In this document: positions 1-6,972 of the stretch, piece after piece
How positions within the stretch are numbered: the first letter of the stretch is position 1
Layout of the letters: the number at the start of each line of letters is the position of its first letter
Assembly: GCA_026397675.1 (NCBI GenBank)
Contig: JAPLUH010000251.1
Span: 1 to 11,596, forward strand
Direction: 5' to 3'
Length of the DNA stretch: 11,596 nucleotides
Origin: Verrucomicrobiota bacterium
GTDB lineage: Bacteria > Verrucomicrobiota > Verrucomicrobiia > Limisphaerales > UBA9464
Notes under the pieces: generated by a model
The model's input: only the letters and a program-made list of their open reading frames with translations
Told to the model about the DNA's origin: nothing
Database searches by the model: none
Program-made: the position numbers and the translations under genes

Positions 1-669
1 GGCTTGTCGGGTGCGTCTTCCGGCATCACCGACAGCGTGGTGAAATAGTCCCGATTTTTCAGGTCGAAGGAGTCGTACCACGGATCTTCCAGAATGCCGG
101 CCTCGTAAGAAATGTGCAGGAGGTTCCGGTCCATGGAGTACGGCTTCTTGGCGCTGGCCTGAATCGGAATCCCCTTGGCGGCACAGTAATCGATCATTTC
201 CTGGCGACCCGGGAAATCGTTGCGGTAGCGAGCATCCCGCCACGGGGCGATGATTTCTAGATCTGGAGCCAGTGCCGCCGCCGTCAGCTCAAAGCGGACT
301 TGGTCATTGCCCTTACCCGTCGCTCCGTGGGCGATGGCGTCGGCCTTCTCGGCGCGAGCGATCTCCACCATGCGCTTGGCGATGAGCGGTCGGGCAATGC
401 TCGTTCCCAGGAAGTATTGTCCTTCGTACATCGCGCCGGCCCGAAGCATCGGGTAAATGACGTCGTGTGCGAACTCCTCCTGAAGATCGTCGATGTAGAT
501 CTTTGAGGCCCCCGTTTTCTTGGCCTTCTTTTCCAGGCCCTTCAGTTCGTCCTCCTGGCCAATGTTGGCGCAGAAGGCGATCATTTCAGCATTGCCGTAG
601 GTTTCCTTGATCCAGGAAAGCAGCACCGAGGTGTCGAGGCCGCCGGAGTAAGCGAGTACGATTTTCATT
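1..669 (-). CDS. argG: Argininosuccinate synthase, N-terminal 223 residues (cut by window edge)
   Basis: This enzyme joins citrulline and aspartate, using ATP, to make argininosuccinate, the penultimate step of arginine synthesis in the cytoplasm. The reading frame runs from an ATG at 669 to the window edge without a stop. The protein begins MKIVLAYSGGLDTS, and SGGLDTS (residues 8-14) is the ATP-pyrophosphatase loop diagnostic of the family. The stretch HGATGKGNDQVRFE, about midway through the visible part, is another well-conserved ArgG block. Family members are about 400 residues, so roughly the C-terminal 45% lies outside. No good Shine-Dalgarno sequence precedes the ATG. The start is fixed by the family N-terminus, which begins right at the MKIVLAYSGG strand. 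A small membrane-protein gene lies 230 bp upstream on the same strand and may share its transcript. The identification is firm. Confidence 0.97.
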
Positions 670-899
670 GTCAGAAGAGACGGGCGAGTGAACGCCAGCC
701 TCCCCGGCGTGGGAAGATCAAAACGGACGCAGAGTCCAATCGGGCCCTCGTCGATGCGTTACTTTTGGCCAAGAAAGCTCTCTGAGTCGTTGAAGGGCCC
801 AGAGCACGCTCGCGAAGCTCCACGGGCCGGTCCTTGCCGTCGTAGGCTGGCTCGACAGGACCGGAGCTGGGGCGCTGAGGACGAGGGAATTCAGCCCTC
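670..899 (-). other. Spacer between small membrane-protein gene and argG
   Basis: These 230 bp lie between the stop of the small minus-strand gene and the argG start. Short open frames cross it on both strands, but their products are Arg/Pro/Ser-rich, have no recognisable motif and look like chance GC-rich frames. Immediately after the upstream stop is a short inverted repeat, GAGGG/CCCTC (883-887 with 895-899, 7-nt loop). It is not followed by a T run on the minus strand, so it is not a convincing terminator. The stretch may be an argG leader or promoter region. I see no definite promoter, attenuator or known riboswitch. Confidence 0.5.
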
Positions 900-1145
900 T
901 CAACCGCCGCCACCGCCGCCCAGGTCCCGGTCAAACATGGGAATGATAAAGCGGTAAACAACGTAGCAAACCCCGATCATCACCGTGATCTGATACAAGT
1001 TGAGCTTCCGCTCGGCCAGTCGGTCCGGAATCTTGTTGAACCAGCGCTTAGAGCGATGCACCCACCCGGATCGTCGACGGCGGGGTGACGCCGCATTGAC
1101 GAAGGGCGGCGGAACACGAGGGCTGGGGGGAACTTCCTGATCCAT
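900..1145 (-). CDS. Small single-pass membrane protein, unknown function (81 aa)
   Basis: I do not recognise this protein. It has a Pro- and Arg-rich cytosol-like N-terminal half (residues about 4-45, with RRRRSG and SKRWFNKIPDRLAERKL) and one hydrophobic segment of about 20 residues (LYQITVMIGVCYVVYRFIIPMF, roughly residues 50-71). It ends with DRDLGGGGGG, six consecutive glycines. The positive charges before the hydrophobic segment suggest N-in, C-out orientation. The ATG at 1145 follows a candidate promoter by about 40 bp. There is no clear Shine-Dalgarno sequence. The coherent membrane topology and its position behind a plausible promoter favour a real gene. It lies upstream of argG on the same strand, with a 230-bp gap. 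A role in arginine metabolism cannot be inferred. Confidence 0.6.
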   Translation of the reverse strand: MDQEVPPSPRVPPPFVNAASPRRRRSGWVHRSKRWFNKIPDRLAERKLNLYQITVMIGVCYVVYRFIIPMFDRDLGGGGGG

Positions 1146-1192
1146 GGCAACGGTTCAAGCGACCAGCATTTGCCGAGGGGGTGCAAGTCTCG

Positions 1193-1201
1193 ATTTTAGC
1201 A
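1193..1201 (-). promoter_or_regulatory. Candidate extended -10 promoter for the small gene (and perhaps argG)
   Basis: Read on the minus strand, this is TGCTAAAAT: a TG one base before TAAAAT, which matches the TATAAT consensus at five of six positions. No good -35 hexamer stands 17 bp upstream, as is usual for extended -10 promoters. Transcription would start near 1186, about 40 nt before the ATG at 1145. The palindrome at 1212-1227 would cover roughly -26 to -41. This is motif reading only. Confidence 0.35.
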
Positions 1202-1211
1202 AATTAGGTTA

Positions 1212-1238
1212 CTCTGTCGTTACAGAGGTCGGCGACCT
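1212..1238. promoter_or_regulatory. Two overlapping palindromes, possible operator
   Basis: CTCTGT-CGTT-ACAGAG (1212-1227) is a perfect 6-bp dyad with a 4-nt centre. It overlaps by two bases a second dyad, AGGTC-GGC-GACCT (1226-1238), which is followed by TTTT on the plus strand. Both lie between the two candidate divergent promoters, and the first covers the expected -35 position of the minus-strand one. This is a typical place for a repressor or activator site. It does not match the E. coli ArgR box as I know it. A short terminator or attenuator hairpin is the alternative reading for the second dyad. Confidence 0.35.
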
Positions 1239-1269
1239 TTTACAGCCAATTTGCGTTACAAAATATAAT
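1239..1269 (+). promoter_or_regulatory. Candidate sigma-70-type promoter for the 109-aa gene
   Basis: A perfect TATAAT lies at 1264-1269. TTTACA (1239-1244), five of six matches to TTGACA, lies upstream with a 19-bp spacer, which is longer than the ideal 17. It points toward the plus-strand gene at 1454 and would leave a 5' leader of about 180 nt. The AT-rich context makes chance hexamers likely, so confidence is limited. Confidence 0.35.
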
Positions 1270-1453
1270 TCATCGTCCTCCACTTTTTAATATCGTCGAT
1301 CTCAAAGAAATCGAGGTATTCATCGAGTTGAGAGTTTTCGCAGCCGGACCACAAAAGCCCAAAAAATATCTACTTAGATAATTAAAAACGTGACAAATAC
1401 CTCAAATTATTGAGTTATCACCCAATCGTTGGCTTAGATCTTGTTACCCATAG

Positions 1454-1783
1454 ATGTCCTCATCTCCACCGAAAACATTCGCGCAGCGGTTTAGCGAGGC
1501 ACGGGATTGCAGTCCTGAGGAGGCGCTTGAGGCGCTCGCCAAGGAACTCCAAACCCCTTCCCAACGTTTTTGGTCCACCGTGCTCTTTCCGTGGTGCGGT
1601 CCGTTGCGTGAGCATTACCGGGATGTGGTCAAAGATATTTCCCGCGGCCACAACCTCGGCGAAATTAAGAGCAGCTTGATTTACTGGCGCCAACGCACCC
1701 CCGACGCCGGATTTCTGGGAAACCAATTCCGGGTGCACTCATCCCAAGCGCTGAGGCTCTTCGAACAGGTAAGCAAGAGCTGA
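1454..1783 (+). CDS. Unrecognised 109-residue protein
   Basis: I do not recognise a family. The protein is soluble-looking, with no signal peptide or long hydrophobic run. It starts MSSSPPKTFAQRF and has an acidic helical stretch (CSPEEALEALAKELQ, about residues 19-33). Its C-terminal half is richer in aromatic and polar residues (FWSTVLFPWCGPLREHY, then NLGEIKSSLIYWRQRTPDAGF and FRVHSSQALRLFEQV). Its well-mixed composition, with Trp, Phe, Tyr and His spread through the sequence, is unlike that of random GC-rich frames and supports a real gene. The start is constrained: TAG at 1451-1453 sits in frame immediately before the ATG. There is no clear Shine-Dalgarno sequence. It lies 148 bp upstream of serS on the same strand and could be co-transcribed with it. 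Confidence 0.65.
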   Translation: MSSSPPKTFAQRFSEARDCSPEEALEALAKELQTPSQRFWSTVLFPWCGPLREHYRDVVKDISRGHNLGEIKSSLIYWRQRTPDAGFLGNQFRVHSSQALRLFEQVSKS

Positions 1784-1931
1784 CACCGTTCCTGCGCTTC
1801 TCCATTGAGAGGCCCGTTAAGAAACAACTCCTTCCGAGATCGCATCGCCAATACCCCCTTGTTTTTGGCCAGGTCGAATAGCCTGAGAAATTCCGTTCTC
1901 CTTCCCGCCTCAGCTTCCGTACCCTGTAGCC

Positions 1932-3242
1932 ATGCTCGACATGAAGTTGTTGCGCGATCGGACCGAGTTCGTCCGGGAGCGATTGGCCACGCGGAACGCC
2001 GGTGACGAAGCCAGGGTCTCCGAAGTCTTGGCTCTCGATGAATCCCGACGGGCCGCGCTCGCCGAGGCCGAGCAACTCAAAGCTCGCCGCAATAGCGCCT
2101 CGAAAGAAATCGGCGGGCTCATTGGCCAGAAGCGCCTCGATGAAGCCGAGTCCAAGAAAGCGGAAGTGCGCGCCCTCGGCGACCGGATCGCTGAACTCGA
2201 CAAGACTGCCGCACAAGCCGAGGAGTCACGGGATTCACTACTGCTCATGATTCCCAACCTGCCCCACGCGAGCGTCGCCTTGGGTAAGGATGCGGCCGAC
2301 AATCCGGAGATTCGCGTGCATGGCCTGAAGGCCTCCTTCGAGTTCACGCCCTGCAACCACGTCGAGCTTTGCGAACGCCTCAAGCTCATCGACTTTGCCC
2401 GAGGAGCCAAACTGAGCGGATCGGGCTTTCTTCTGTACACAGGTTGGGGAGCTCGGTTGGAACGGGCGCTGATCAACTTCCTGCTCGACCTCCATCAGCG
2501 GGAACATGGCTACACCGAAGTGGCCCCTCCTTACATCGTCGGAGAGCACTGCATGATCGGCGTGGGGCAGTTTCCAAAGTTCCGGGATCAGGCCTATGCC
2601 GTGCAGGAGGGACTCGACACCTCGACGATGGGCAAATTGTACTTATTGCCGACGGCGGAGGCTCCAGTGGCCAACATCCATCGAGAGGAAATTCTCGCTG
2701 AGAAGCAGCTTCCAGTACGCTACTGCGCCTACTCGCCCTGCTTCCGAGCCGAGGCCGGTGCCGCTGGATTGGGTACCCGAGGGATGATCCGGGTCCACCA
2801 GTTCGACAAGGTGGAGCTCATCAAGGTGGTTCATCCGGACCAGGGCTATGAGGAACTAGAAAAGATGGTTCACAACGCCGAGACAGTCTTGCAACGCCTC
2901 GGGCTGCATTACCGGGTCATTAACCTGTGCACCGGCGACATGGGCTTCGCCGCCGCTAAGACCTATGACATCGAAGTCTGGGCTCCGGGACAGGGCACCT
3001 ACTTGGAGGTGTCGAGTTGCTCCAACTGCGAAGATTACCAATCCCGCCGGATGAACTTGCGATTCAAGCGGGAGTCCGACGGGCTGAATCTCTTCCCACA
3101 CCTGCTCAATGGATCGGGCACCGCTCTGGCCCGCCTCTTCGTGGCACTGGTGGAAACCCATCAGCAGGCCGACGGCAGTATTCGGGTGCCAGAACCGCTC
3201 CAGCCCTATCTAGGAACGGACCTTATCCCGCTGGCTTCCTGA
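1932..3242 (+). CDS. serS: Seryl-tRNA synthetase
   Basis: This class II aminoacyl-tRNA synthetase charges tRNA-Ser (and tRNA-Sec where present) with serine in the cytoplasm. The protein has 436 residues, close to the usual 425-430. It begins MLDMKLLRDRTEFVRERLATR, the standard SerRS N-terminus. The N-terminal 110 or so residues are rich in Ala, Glu, Lys and Arg and form the long antiparallel coiled-coil arm that grips the tRNA. Class II motif 2 is FRAEAGAAGLGTRGMIRVHQF starting at F271, and motif 3 is LNGSGTALAR, ending at its key Arg401. The block GYTEVAPPYIV near residue 195 fits motif 1. The ATG at 1932 has no obvious Shine-Dalgarno sequence but gives the family-type N-terminus. The next gene, aceE, starts 128 bp downstream. 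The identification is firm. Confidence 0.98.
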   Translation: MLDMKLLRDRTEFVRERLATRNAGDEARVSEVLALDESRRAALAEAEQLKARRNSASKEIGGLIGQKRLDEAESKKAEVRALGDRIAELDKTAAQAEESRDSLLLMIPNLPHASVALGKDAADNPEIRVHGLKASFEFTPCNHVELCERLKLIDFARGAKLSGSGFLLYTGWGARLERALINFLLDLHQREHGYTEVAPPYIVGEHCMIGVGQFPKFRDQAYAVQEGLDTSTMGKLYLLPTAEAPVANIHREEILAEKQLPVRYCAYSPCFRAEAGAAGLGTRGMIRVHQFDKVELIKVVHPDQGYEELEKMVHNAETVLQRLGLHYRVINLCTGDMGFAAAKTYDIEVWAPGQGTYLEVSSCSNCEDYQSRRMNLRFKRESDGLNLFPHLLNGSGTALARLFVALVETHQQADGSIRVPEPLQPYLGTDLIPLAS

Positions 3243-3370
3243 GACAGCCAATCCTCACGCCGGACTTCTTCTCAAGATTCGTTCCCTTGAAAGGGTCAAC
3301 CCTGCACTTGGCAGTGATGGCCAATTGAATACCTTACGGCTTCCGGGGCTTCGGCTCCGGCTATCGAGTC
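3243..3370 (+). other. serS-aceE intergenic spacer with a repeated 10-mer
   Basis: This 128-bp spacer contains only weak dyads: CCCTT-GA-AAGGG at 3284-3295 and TTGGC...GCCAA near 3309-3325. Neither has a T tract, so no terminator is supported. The 10-mer TTGAATACCT occurs at 3325 in the spacer and again at 3371, where its TTG is the proposed aceE start codon. The two copies are in different reading frames. A separate aceE promoter could lie here, but I cannot point to one with confidence. Confidence 0.4.
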
Positions 3371-6115
3371 TTGAATACCTCTGGTTCCAACCATGGTTCG
3401 GCCACCCCGGTCAACGGGCGCACCGAAAGTACCGCCTCTGGTCGTTCCCTGACCGCATCCGACCGGCATCGCGCCACGGTGGAGGATCTGCTGCGACTGG
3501 TTCTGGAGGGCAAGTCCCCCCAGGAGGCACGCAAGCTGATCGCCGGCGTGATGCAAGGGCTGCGCAATGAGGGCTACCCGGTTCCGGACGTCACCACGAC
3601 GCCCTACCTCAATACGATCCCTCCCGAGGAGGAACCCGAATATCCGGGCGACCTCGAGATGGAGCGACTGATCCGGGCTCACGTCCGCTGGAACGCCATG
3701 GCGATGGTCGCCAAGGCCAACAAGACCACCAATGTCGGTGGTCACATCGCGACCTTCGCCTCGTTGGCGACACTGTACGAAGTGGGCTACAACCACTTCT
3801 TCCGGGGCGGTGCCGACGGCAAGACCGCCGACATGATTTATTTCCAGGGGCATGCCTCACCGGGAAATTATTCCCGCGCTTATCTGGAGTACCGACTCAA
3901 CGACCAGCACCTAAAAAACTTCCGTCAGGAATTGCAGGACCATCCGGGTCTGAGCTCTTACCCGCATCCGTTCCTGATGCCCGATTTCTGGATCTTCCCC
4001 ACGGTCTCAATGGGACTGGGTCCCATCCATTCCATTTATCAGGCCCGCTTCAGCCGCTACTTGCAGGCGCGCAAACTCGTTGCACAAGACCACGATCCCA
4101 TGGTCTGGGCCTTCATCGGAGACGGTGAGTCGGATGAACCGGAAACGCACGGAGCCATCAGCATGGCCGGCCGCGAGCACCTCGACAACCTCGTCTGGGT
4201 GATCAATTGCAATCTCCAGCGCCTCGACGGCCCTGTCCGCGGCAACGGCAAGATCATTCAGGATCTCGAAGGCCAGTTCCGCGGTGCGGGCTGGAACGTC
4301 ATCAAAGTGGTTTGGGGTAGCGACTGGGACGAGTTGTTGGCCCGCGATACGACGGGCCTTCTGGCTCAGCGCATGGACGAGGTCGTCGACGGCGAGTACC
4401 AGCAATACGTCGTCGAGAGCGGTGCCTATATCCGGAAGAATTTCTTCGGAAAATACCCAGTACTCTTGGACTTGGTCAGCCACCTCAGCGACGCGCAGCT
4501 CAAGAAGCTCACCCGCGGAGGCCACGACCCTCTCAAGGTGTATGCGGCTTACCGCAAGGCCACCCAGCGCAACGGCCGACCCACGGTCATCTTGGCCAAG
4601 ACGGTCAAGGGCTACGGCACAGGCGAAGCCGGCGAAGGCAAGAACCCCACCCACGGCCTCAAGAAACTGGCCGAGCGCGACATTCGTCATTTCCGCGAAC
4701 GCTTTTCGATTCCGCTGGAAGACGAGGTCATCGCCGAACTGCCCTTCTACCGCCCGCCGCAAGACAGTGCCGAGGTTCAATACCTGCTGGACCGGCGCAA
4801 GGCCCTGCACGGATTCAACCCCATTCGGATCGATCGTGCTCAGAAGCTAGTCACCCCGCTGCACACCGACGACGGTCTGCGCAACGTGGTCCAGGCGACG
4901 GCTCTGTCCTCGGCCTCCACGACCAAGGCTTACGTGCTGTTGCTGGGCTCGTTGCTCCGCGACAAGAACATCGGCAAGTTCATCGTGCCCATCGTGCCCG
5001 ATGAAGCGCGCACCTTCGGCATGGAGGGACTCTTCGGTCAGGTGGGCATCTACAGCTCCCGAGGCCAACTCTACAATCCCGGCACCAAGACCGAGGACAA
5101 CGCCAACACGCCCTACATCGAAAAGAAGGACGGTCAGCTTTTAGAAGAAGGCATCAACGAAGCCGGCTCCATGGCGGACTTCATCGCCGCCGGCACGGCC
5201 AATGTCACCTACGGCGTGCCGACCATCCCCTTCTACATCTACTACTCGATGTTCGGTTTCCAGCGGGTGGGCGATCAAATCTGGCTGGCTGGCGATTCGC
5301 GCTGCCGCGGATTCATGATTGGCGCGACCTCGGGCCGGACGACCCTCAATGGCGAGGGGCTCCAGCATCAAGACGCCCACAGTCACTTGGTCGCCACTTC
5401 GGTGCCCAACCTGTATTCCTATGAGCCCGCCTTCGGATACGAATTGGCGGTCATCGTCTGCGATGGCCTGAAGCGCATGTATACCGACGGCGAAGATGTC
5501 TTCTACTACATCTCCGTCCACAATGAGGACTACGCCCATCCGCCGATCCCGAACGAACCCGGTGTCGTGGAAGGTATCCTCAACGGCATGTACAAGTTCA
5601 AGCCCGGCAAGGCCGGCCTGAAGCACACGGTCCAATTGCTCGGTTCCGGAGCCATTTTACAACAGGCACTCAAGGCTCAAGAACTTCTGGAAGCCTATGG
5701 TGTCAGCGCTGACGTGTGGAGTGTGACTAGCTTCAAACGGCTCCGCTCAGAGGCCCAGGCCACCAAGCGCTGGAACATGCTTCATCCGACGGAAACACCC
5801 CGAAAGAGCTACCTCGAACAAACGGTCGAGGGCCAGTCGGGTCCCTGGATTGCCGTCAGCGACAATCTCAAGCTGGTGGCCGACCAAATTGCCCCGTGGA
5901 TTCCGGGAGGTTTAATGACCCTCGGTTGCGACGGGTTCGGACGCAGCGAAGTCCGACCGGTGCTGCGACGTTTCTTCGAGATCGACGGTGAGTGCACCGC
6001 CATCGCGTGCCTCTACAAGTTGGCCTCACAGGGGGTGTTGCCGCAGAGCGTGGTGGCCGAGGCCATCCAGAAACTCGGCGTCGACCCTGAGAAGCGCTAC
6101 GGCGTCTGCGTCTGA
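3371..6115 (+). CDS. aceE: Pyruvate dehydrogenase E1 component, homodimeric type
   Basis: This is the thiamine-diphosphate enzyme that decarboxylates pyruvate and passes the acetyl group to the lipoyl domains of E2, feeding acetyl-CoA synthesis. The 914-residue chain is colinear with the homodimeric E. coli type (887 aa). The cofactor motif runs from GDGESDEP (Asp251) to NCNLQRLDGP (Asn279, Asn281). These positions are offset by a constant 21 residues from E. coli Asp230 and Asn260. His428 in GKNPTHGLKK matches E. coli His407 of the active-site loop at the same offset. FYIYYSMFGFQR and TSGRTTLNGEGLQH further downstream are also characteristic. The N-terminal 36 or so residues (Ser/Thr/Gly-rich) are unlike the family. 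The frame opens with TTG at 3371, and GTG at 3479 (residue 37) is an alternative start. No E2 or E3 gene follows; the unit ends in a terminator. The function is firm, the start uncertain. Confidence 0.96.
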   Translation: MNTSGSNHGSATPVNGRTESTASGRSLTASDRHRATVEDLLRLVLEGKSPQEARKLIAGVMQGLRNEGYPVPDVTTTPYLNTIPPEEEPEYPGDLEMERLIRAHVRWNAMAMVAKANKTTNVGGHIATFASLATLYEVGYNHFFRGGADGKTADMIYFQGHASPGNYSRAYLEYRLNDQHLKNFRQELQDHPGLSSYPHPFLMPDFWIFPTVSMGLGPIHSIYQARFSRYLQARKLVAQDHDPMVWAFIGDGESDEPETHGAISMAGREHLDNLVWVINCNLQRLDGPVRGNGKIIQDLEGQFRGAGWNVIKVVWGSDWDELLARDTTGLLAQRMDEVVDGEYQQYVVESGAYIRKNFFGKYPVLLDLVSHLSDAQLKKLTRGGHDPLKVYAAYRKATQRNGRPTVILAKTVKGYGTGEAGEGKNPTHGLKKLAERDIRHFRERFSIPLEDEVIAELPFYRPPQDSAEVQYLLDRRKALHGFNPIRIDRAQKLVTPLHTDDGLRNVVQATALSSASTTKAYVLLLGSLLRDKNIGKFIVPIVPDEARTFGMEGLFGQVGIYSSRGQLYNPGTKTEDNANTPYIEKKDGQLLEEGINEAGSMADFIAAGTANVTYGVPTIPFYIYYSMFGFQRVGDQIWLAGDSRCRGFMIGATSGRTTLNGEGLQHQDAHSHLVATSVPNLYSYEPAFGYELAVIVCDGLKRMYTDGEDVFYYISVHNEDYAHPPIPNEPGVVEGILNGMYKFKPGKAGLKHTVQLLGSGAILQQALKAQELLEAYGVSADVWSVTSFKRLRSEAQATKRWNMLHPTETPRKSYLEQTVEGQSGPWIAVSDNLKLVADQIAPWIPGGLMTLGCDGFGRSEVRPVLRRFFEIDGECTAIACLYKLASQGVLPQSVVAEAIQKLGVDPEKRYGVCV

Positions 6116-6130
6116 GGTTGGCTTTCTCTC

Positions 6131-6160
6131 GGCCACCGCATCGATAACGGTGCGGTGGCC
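6131..6160. repeat. Hairpin just after aceE
   Basis: GGCCACCGCA (6131-6140) and TGCGGTGGCC (6151-6160) form a perfect 10-bp stem with a 10-nt loop, beginning 15 bp after the aceE stop. Only TT follows, so it is not a canonical intrinsic terminator. It may protect the 3' end of the mRNA or be a remnant of a small dispersed repeat. Confidence 0.6.
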
Positions 6161-6170
6161 TTGGCAGATC

Positions 6171-6198
6171 TGTCCTGCCCCGCCTGTCCTGCCCCGCC
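6171..6198. repeat. 14-bp tandem duplication
   Basis: TGTCCTGCCCCGCC is present twice, head to tail, at 6171-6184 and 6185-6198, with no mismatch. It lies in the non-coding gap between the converging aceE and pal genes. Replication slippage is the simplest origin, and such a repeat could vary between strains. Confidence 0.85.
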
Positions 6199-6207
6199 GA
6201 TTGCAGC

Positions 6208-6247
6208 CCAACAAAAAACCCCGCCACTCGGCGGGGTTTTTTGTTGG
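6208..6247. terminator. Bidirectional intrinsic terminator between aceE and pal
   Basis: This is a perfect 18-bp inverted repeat (6208-6225 and 6230-6247) with a 4-nt ACTC loop. The GC core CCCCGCC/GGCGGGG is flanked by six A on the left and six T on the right, so each strand reads as a GC stem followed by a U run. It ends transcription of aceE from the left and of the tol-pal operon from the right, whose last stop codon is 20 bp away. Confidence 0.93.
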
Positions 6248-6266
6248 AGAGCCAGGCAGTATCCGC

Positions 6267-6914
6267 TTAGCGGAGAGCACCCGCCGACGGAGGCGTGAGC
6301 AGGATAAATTCGCCACGACGATTCTTGCCCCAGGCAGACTCGTCATGACCGAGCTCGGCCGGCTTGTCTTCACCGAAGCTGCGGGTCACCACGCGATCAG
6401 CACCGATGCCCAGGCCAATCAACGCATCGCGCGCCGACAGAGCACGCTTCTCGCCCAGAGAGCGGTTGTACTCTTCAGTGCCGCGCTCGTCGCAATGACC
6501 TTCGATGGCCACCTTGTTGTCAGAGTGGGCCTTGAGGTAGGTCGCCACGGCTTGGATGTTCGCCTTGCCGTCCGCCTTCACCGCGGACTTGTCGTAGTCG
6601 AAATAAACGGTGTTGGCCTTGAAGTGTTCACGGTTGGCGAGCATGCCTTCGATCTCCTCACGAGAAGGTTGACCATTGGCCCCATCCGGGTTGTTGACTC
6701 CGGCCACATCAGCACCGTTGGCACCCGAGCCATCCGGAGTCAGCGGGCGCGCCGAAGGCAAAATGGGCTGTCCCTTACCCAGGCCCGAAGAGGCTCCAGG
6801 AGTTCCCGAATATCCCGGCAGCGGCGTGTAATTCTTCTGTCCCTTCTTACATCCGGCAGCGAGGGAGAGGATCAGCACGAGGGCGAGGGAACCCAATTGG
6901 GAGAACGGCTTCAT
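6267..6914 (-). CDS. pal: Peptidoglycan-associated lipoprotein Pal
   Basis: Pal is anchored by lipid in the outer membrane and binds peptidoglycan. Together with TolB and the TolQRA motor it pulls the outer membrane inward at division. The 215-residue precursor has a signal peptide ending in the lipobox LAAGC, with lipidated Cys22. Lys at +2 fits outer-membrane sorting, since there is no Asp retention signal. Residues 23-95 or so form a Gly/Pro/Asn-rich linker. The OmpA-like domain follows, with TVYFDYDKSAV (102-112), GHCDERGTEEYN (139 onward) and GHDESAWGKNRRGEF near the end. These carry the Asp and Arg residues that bind diaminopimelate in this family. The linker is longer than in E. coli Pal (173 aa precursor). 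It is the last gene of the operon, 58 bp after tolB. No Shine-Dalgarno sequence is visible. Confidence 0.96.
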   Translation of the reverse strand: MKPFSQLGSLALVLILSLAAGCKKGQKNYTPLPGYSGTPGASSGLGKGQPILPSARPLTPDGSGANGADVAGVNNPDGANGQPSREEIEGMLANREHFKANTVYFDYDKSAVKADGKANIQAVATYLKAHSDNKVAIEGHCDERGTEEYNRSLGEKRALSARDALIGLGIGADRVVTRSFGEDKPAELGHDESAWGKNRRGEFILLTPPSAGALR

Positions 6915-6972
6915 TGGTGTGTTGAAAAAAGGCTGGAATCTGGAGATTTGAAAGTGGGTTAGCGGGCTGGGC

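Larger units (their letters stand above)
1146..1453. other. AT-rich divergent intergenic region
   Basis: This is a 308-bp non-coding stretch between the minus-strand small membrane-protein gene and the plus-strand 109-residue gene. It is visibly richer in A and T than its surroundings, especially 1240-1430. It holds candidate divergent promoters, a palindrome cluster at 1212-1238, and a further inverted repeat CTCAA-ATTA-TTGAG at 1401-1414, about 40 bp before the plus-strand start. A looser pair, CTCAA near 1301 and TTGAG near 1328, encloses two TCGA tetramers. These repeats could fold in a plus-strand 5' leader of about 180 nt. No known riboswitch or RNA family was recognised. Confidence 0.6.

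Noticed and set aside
883..899. GAGGG/CCCTC hairpin after the small membrane-protein gene as a terminator
   Set aside because: The stem is only 5 bp and no T run follows on the minus strand.
671..961. 96-codon minus-strand frame ending one base before the argG start
   Set aside because: The adjacency to argG hints at coupling, but the product is motif-free and Arg/Pro/Ser-rich, and it overlaps the end of the small membrane-protein gene in another frame. It looks like a chance open frame.
1665..2216. 183-codon minus-strand frame opposite the 109-aa gene and serS
   Set aside because: It overlaps the serS coiled-coil coding region and has no recognisable domain. It is an antisense shadow.
3296..3853. 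185-codon minus-strand frame over the aceE 5' end
   Set aside because: Most of it is antisense to conserved aceE sequence, with no homologous motif seen.
4007..4810. 267-codon minus-strand frame opposite aceE
   Set aside because: It lies wholly inside the strongly conserved aceE coding sequence. The long antisense frame comes from GC-rich codon bias, with no recognisable domain.
5988..6962. 324-codon plus-strand frame spanning the aceE end, the terminator and the antisense of pal
   Set aside because: It reads through a perfect terminator and overlaps two firmly identified genes. The product has no motif.
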